Positions 61,428 to 64,000 of a DNA stretch of 64,000 bases are shown here, in pieces. Source of the stretch: an uncultured Clostridia bacterium (lineage in GTDB: Bacteria; Bacillota; Clostridia; UBA1381; UMGS1253); assembly GCA_934457145.1 (NCBI GenBank), contig CAKSHP010000003.1, forward strand, positions 62,001 through 126,000, in the 5' to 3' direction. The notes under the pieces are model-generated. The model was not told the origin of the DNA and made no database searches. It was given only the letters and a program-made list of their open reading frames with translations. Each line of letters starts with the position of its first letter. The first letter of the stretch is position 1. The position numbers and the translations under genes were made by a program.

Positions 61428-62312
61428 ATGAAAATTATTGATTCGCACACGCATCTCGGATTTGAAAAACCTAGGGAAGATATAAAAAAATGCATAGACA
61501 GCGCAGGCATAGCCGGAGTTTGCGTTTTTTCTTCTCCGCCCAGAGAGCATAATATAAAAATCGGAAAAGATTTTAAAGAGCGTCTTTTTGATGTTTTAAA
61601 TTTTACCGCCAAATATAAAGACATATTATTTCCTGTTTTATGGATTCATCCGTACGAAGAAGATATTTTTCAAAAGATAGATATTGCTGTGAAACAAAAA
61701 ATTTCCGCTTTTAAAATAATTTGCTCGAACTTTTACATATACGAAGACAAAGCGGTTGAGGTTTTAAAGTATATTGCGGCTTTGAAAAAGCCCGTTTTCT
61801 TTCACAGCGGAATACTTTGGGACGGAAAAGACTCTTCAAAATATAACAGGCCCGCAAACTGGGAGGCTTTGATAGATATTAAAGGGCTTAAATTTTCCAT
61901 GGGCCACTGCTCCTGGCCGTGGACAGATGAGTGTATAGCGGTTTACGGCAAGTTTTTAAACGCGCTCGGGCAAAACGACGGCGCAGAAATGTTTTTAGAT
62001 ATTACACCCGGAACGCCTTTAATATACCGCAAAGACTTGCTGACAAAGCTTTTTACGGTAGGATATGATGTCGGAAGCAACATTTTTTTCGGAACGGATT
62101 GCAATGCAGAGGCATATAACTCAAAATGGGCGGCAGACTGGATTAATACAGACAAAGAAATTCTTGACGGGCTTGGCGTTAGCAAAAAAGTTTTAGAAAA
62201 TTTATATTATAATAATATTATGCGTTTTCTCGGAAAAGGCGAAAGAAAAGAAAAAATCCATATACCGACCACAGATAACGCAAACAGCTGGAGTCCGCTT
62301 TGCGATGACTGA
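61428..62312 (+). CDS. Amidohydrolase family protein (TIM-barrel metal hydrolase)
   Basis: 294 residues, cytoplasmic. The N-terminal IIDSHTHLGFEKP carries the first H-x-H metal pair; later ligands are in KKPVFFHSGIL, FSMGHCSWPWTDE and FFGTDCNAEAYN, the amidohydrolase-2/TatD-like pattern. The C-terminal NLYYNNIMRFLG is typical of this group (the conserved N-A-x-R/K-l-l-g end). Reaction not identifiable: decarboxylases, lactonases and deacetylases share this fold. Own promoter and shared terminator: monocistronic. Confidence 0.82.
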   Translation: MKIIDSHTHLGFEKPREDIKKCIDSAGIAGVCVFSSPPREHNIKIGKDFKERLFDVLNFTAKYKDILFPVLWIHPYEEDIFQKIDIAVKQKISAFKIICSNFYIYEDKAVEVLKYIAALKKPVFFHSGILWDGKDSSKYNRPANWEALIDIKGLKFSMGHCSWPWTDECIAVYGKFLNALGQNDGAEMFLDITPGTPLIYRKDLLTKLFTVGYDVGSNIFFGTDCNAEAYNSKWAADWINTDKEILDGLGVSKKVLENLYYNNIMRFLGKGERKEKIHIPTTDNANSWSPLCDD

Positions 62313-62370
62313 TATTTTTATAAAAAGCCTGCCTTTTAAAAACAAAACCGACTTGAAACTAAACACATAA

Positions 62371-62411
62371 AAAAATATTGCAGCAGCGCGGCGCGCTGCT
62401 GCAATATTTTT
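62371..62411. terminator. Bidirectional terminator
   Basis: A long perfect stem (AATATTGCAGCAGCGC and its complement) with a 3-base loop and A/T tracts on both sides, between two convergent genes. Confidence 0.95.
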
Positions 62412-62412
62412 A

Positions 62413-64000
62413 TTATTTGACGCTCATATATACCTCGTTTGAATAAAGCGTTACAATATTTTCATTTTCATCCTTACAGATTGCATATGCTTTGGCATAC
62501 CAGGTTTCACCGGATTTTACGTTTGCTTTTCTGATTGTAAACTGTCCGGTATTTTTCGTGTTTTTAGCTGCCGCCTTTATAACGCCGTTTGTTTCAAGGC
62601 TTAAGTTTTCGGTTTTGCCCAAAAGCATACCCGTTTCAATAATTTTATAGTCTGCTTTGATATTTCTTTCCGCAAAGAATGCAATTTTTGTATCTTCTGC
62701 CATAACAGGATTTGCAGCCGTTAGAATACTTTTATTTTCTGCATTTTCGCCATACACAGACACAAGCTCAGACGAAGATGACACATAAAACGAATACTGT
62801 GCATCATAAGAAACAATTTGTCCGTCACGCATCCAGTATGCAAAGATTTTGCCGTCTTTATCAGTCTTTGCATTTACGCTAACCATATCATTGTAAAAAT
62901 ATTTATTTTCACTGCCGTCTACTGTTATTGTATACTGCTTTGGATTTTTTACAAACCCGGCTGTATAAACCGTGTTTTTACCGACAGTTATTTTATCGCC
63001 GGCTTTAAGGTCTGTTTTTTTGCCGTCTGTATACCATCCTGCAAACTCATAGCCGTACAAATAAGGATTCTGCGGAGTTGTAAGCAGGTCTGCCTCCCCT
63101 TCTGCACTGACTGCATCGTTAATGTTTTTAAACGTTATGTAAACTGAGTCTTTCGGAGCATAAATTGCGGCTATTTCTCTGTTTGTTCCTACGGTGAAGT
63201 TAAATTCTTCATCATATGAGATAATGCGTCCGCTGCTCATATCCTTCCAATACATAAACGTTTGATCGCCGATGCTTTTAAGTGTTATGGTTTTGCCGAC
63301 TGCGATATCGCACGTTAGTGAAGAAGAAAGGATTTCTCCGTCAATCATGATTGCATCACCTGTCGTGTACAGCGTTATTTTCGCTGTTTTTTCATCGGTT
63401 TTTGGTTCTGTGTTCTTTTCGCTTTCAATTTCAAGCGCGAATGAATTCTTTTCAAGCACAGCGCCGAAATTTTCGCTTACCGTTAAATTTTCTATCGCAA
63501 TTTTATTTGCAGCGCTTTCACCGTCTTGACAAATTTTTATCATGTTTTTTCCGACCATGTCTTCGGTTACCGTTATGCTGTATTCTATGTTTGTTTGTGT
63601 GTTTGAAAAAAGATTTATAATAGCAGCGCCGTTTTCGTCATCACTGCTTTCACCGCACACGGAAAGCTTTAGCTTACAATCCGAATCAGCATTTGCCGAA
63701 AGCAAAACATCTGCCTTTATGCTAAAGGTTCTGCCGACATCTGACGGCGAAAAGGCATCGTTTGCAAACACATTTTTAATTTTTACTCCGTCGGCGGCAT
63801 TTTCGATATCTGAAACAATTAATTTACCGCTGTCGTCTGCCGATATATTTACATTGCCGGTTTTTTCGCAGCTGTTTTTCATAAAATTTTCTTTTAAAAA
63901 CGCTTCGCTGTTAAACGTTTCGTATCCTCCGGTTTGCTCGCTTGCAAATGCAAACACATAATCATCGGGAGAATTTTCTTTTATATATCCGCTCACATCG
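62413..64000 (-). CDS. C-terminal part of a large surface protein with InlB-like repeats (5' end outside the window)
   Basis: At least 527 residues; the frame is open to the window edge, and the GTG near 63996 is probably internal. Residues seen are all-beta: a carbohydrate-binding-like segment (GRTFSIKADVLLSANADSDC, NMIKICQDGESAANKIAIEN), then three to four WxDGxxxSYDxxF-type repeats (MYWKDMSSGRIISYDEEFNF, FAYWMRDGQIVSYDAQYSFY) and an InlB/Flg_new-like repeat (YGYEFAGWYTDGKKTDL). A final fibronectin-like strand set ends the protein. There is no SLH domain, sortase motif or hydrophobic tail at the C-terminus, so anchoring or catalytic domains must be upstream. Confidence 0.75.
   Translation of the reverse strand, partial: DVSGYIKENSPDDYVFAFASEQTGGYETFNSEAFLKENFMKNSCEKTGNVNISADDSGKLIVSDIENAADGVKIKNVFANDAFSPSDVGRTFSIKADVLLSANADSDCKLKLSVCGESSDDENGAAIINLFSNTQTNIEYSITVTEDMVGKNMIKICQDGESAANKIAIENLTVSENFGAVLEKNSFALEIESEKNTEPKTDEKTAKITLYTTGDAIMIDGEILSSSLTCDIAVGKTITLKSIGDQTFMYWKDMSSGRIISYDEEFNFTVGTNREIAAIYAPKDSVYITFKNINDAVSAEGEADLLTTPQNPYLYGYEFAGWYTDGKKTDLKAGDKITVGKNTVYTAGFVKNPKQYTITVDGSENKYFYNDMVSVNAKTDKDGKIFAYWMRDGQIVSYDAQYSFYVSSSSELVSVYGENAENKSILTAANPVMAEDTKIAFFAERNIKADYKIIETGMLLGKTENLSLETNGVIKAAAKNTKNTGQFTIRKANVKSGETWYAKAYAICKDENENIVTLYSNEVYMSVK

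Overview
The window looks like chromosomal DNA from a low-GC, spore-forming Firmicute of the class Clostridia. Supporting signs are the housekeeping genes (whiA, dnaE, ricT, darA, and the tsaD/rimI/ywlE/sua5 group), a complete cotJABC spore-coat operon, clostridial-type oxygen-sensitive enzymes (an acyl-CoA dehydratase activase cluster and small ferredoxins), strong AGGAGG ribosome binding sites, many consensus sigma-A promoters, and an S-layer-homology surface protein. I found no tRNA, rRNA, CRISPR array, phage or transposase gene.

Layout. 1-639 (-): partial sugar-type regulator lacking an N-terminal HTH, divergent from a carbohydrate operon (909-6283, +): MBL-fold hydrolase, DgoD-like enolase-superfamily enzyme, GH16, SDR, GH42-like. 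6329-7149 (-): half-size EamA transporter and DtxR-type regulator. 7338-14041 (+): whiA, dnaE, mtrB (TRAP), DUF2007, pfkA, pgsA. 14082-19547 (-): ComEC-like lipoprotein, rsmI, trmN6-like, ferredoxin, ricT, holB, darA. 19729-22863 (-): tsaD, rimI, arginine-phosphatase-like, sua5. 23171-25798 (+): nucleotidyltransferase, deacetylase, galE. 25949-27710 (-): coaX, phosphodiesterase, GNAT. 27979-30189 (+): rpmB and a glycosidase-like protein. 30256-34271 (-): cysK and three tandem QueG-like Fe-S proteins. 34870-39362 (+): MATE transporter with a structured leader, then a split acyl-CoA dehydratase activase system. 39647-40707 (+): cotJA, cotJB, cotJC.

The most distinctive region is about 20 kb, all on the + strand (41295-61276). 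It starts behind a reiterated promoter-like region and encodes an NTF2-like/LytTR regulator; a partner-switching signalling set (STAS protein, DUF2156 protein, a MATE transporter fused to an anti-sigma-kinase-like domain, a membrane SpoIIE/PP2C phosphatase, an RsbW-like kinase); and an NHLP/NHLM-type peptide export apparatus (very short HlyD-like adaptor, C39-peptidase ABC transporter, second ABC transporter). A 65-aa leader-like peptide, an ECF sigma factor broken by one extra T in a T8 run, a 2690-aa S-layer-anchored surface protein and a 52-aa peptide with a double-glycine leader follow.

My reading is that this is a signal-controlled peptide-secretion locus with two candidate leader peptides, no recognisable RiPP modification enzyme, and a giant cell-surface partner. 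The component families are known; the combination, the transporter-kinase fusion, the frameshifted sigma factor and the peptide downstream of the surface protein are what I consider worth following up. 61428-62312 (+) is an amidohydrolase, and 62413-64000 (-) is the C-terminal part of another surface protein that runs off the window.
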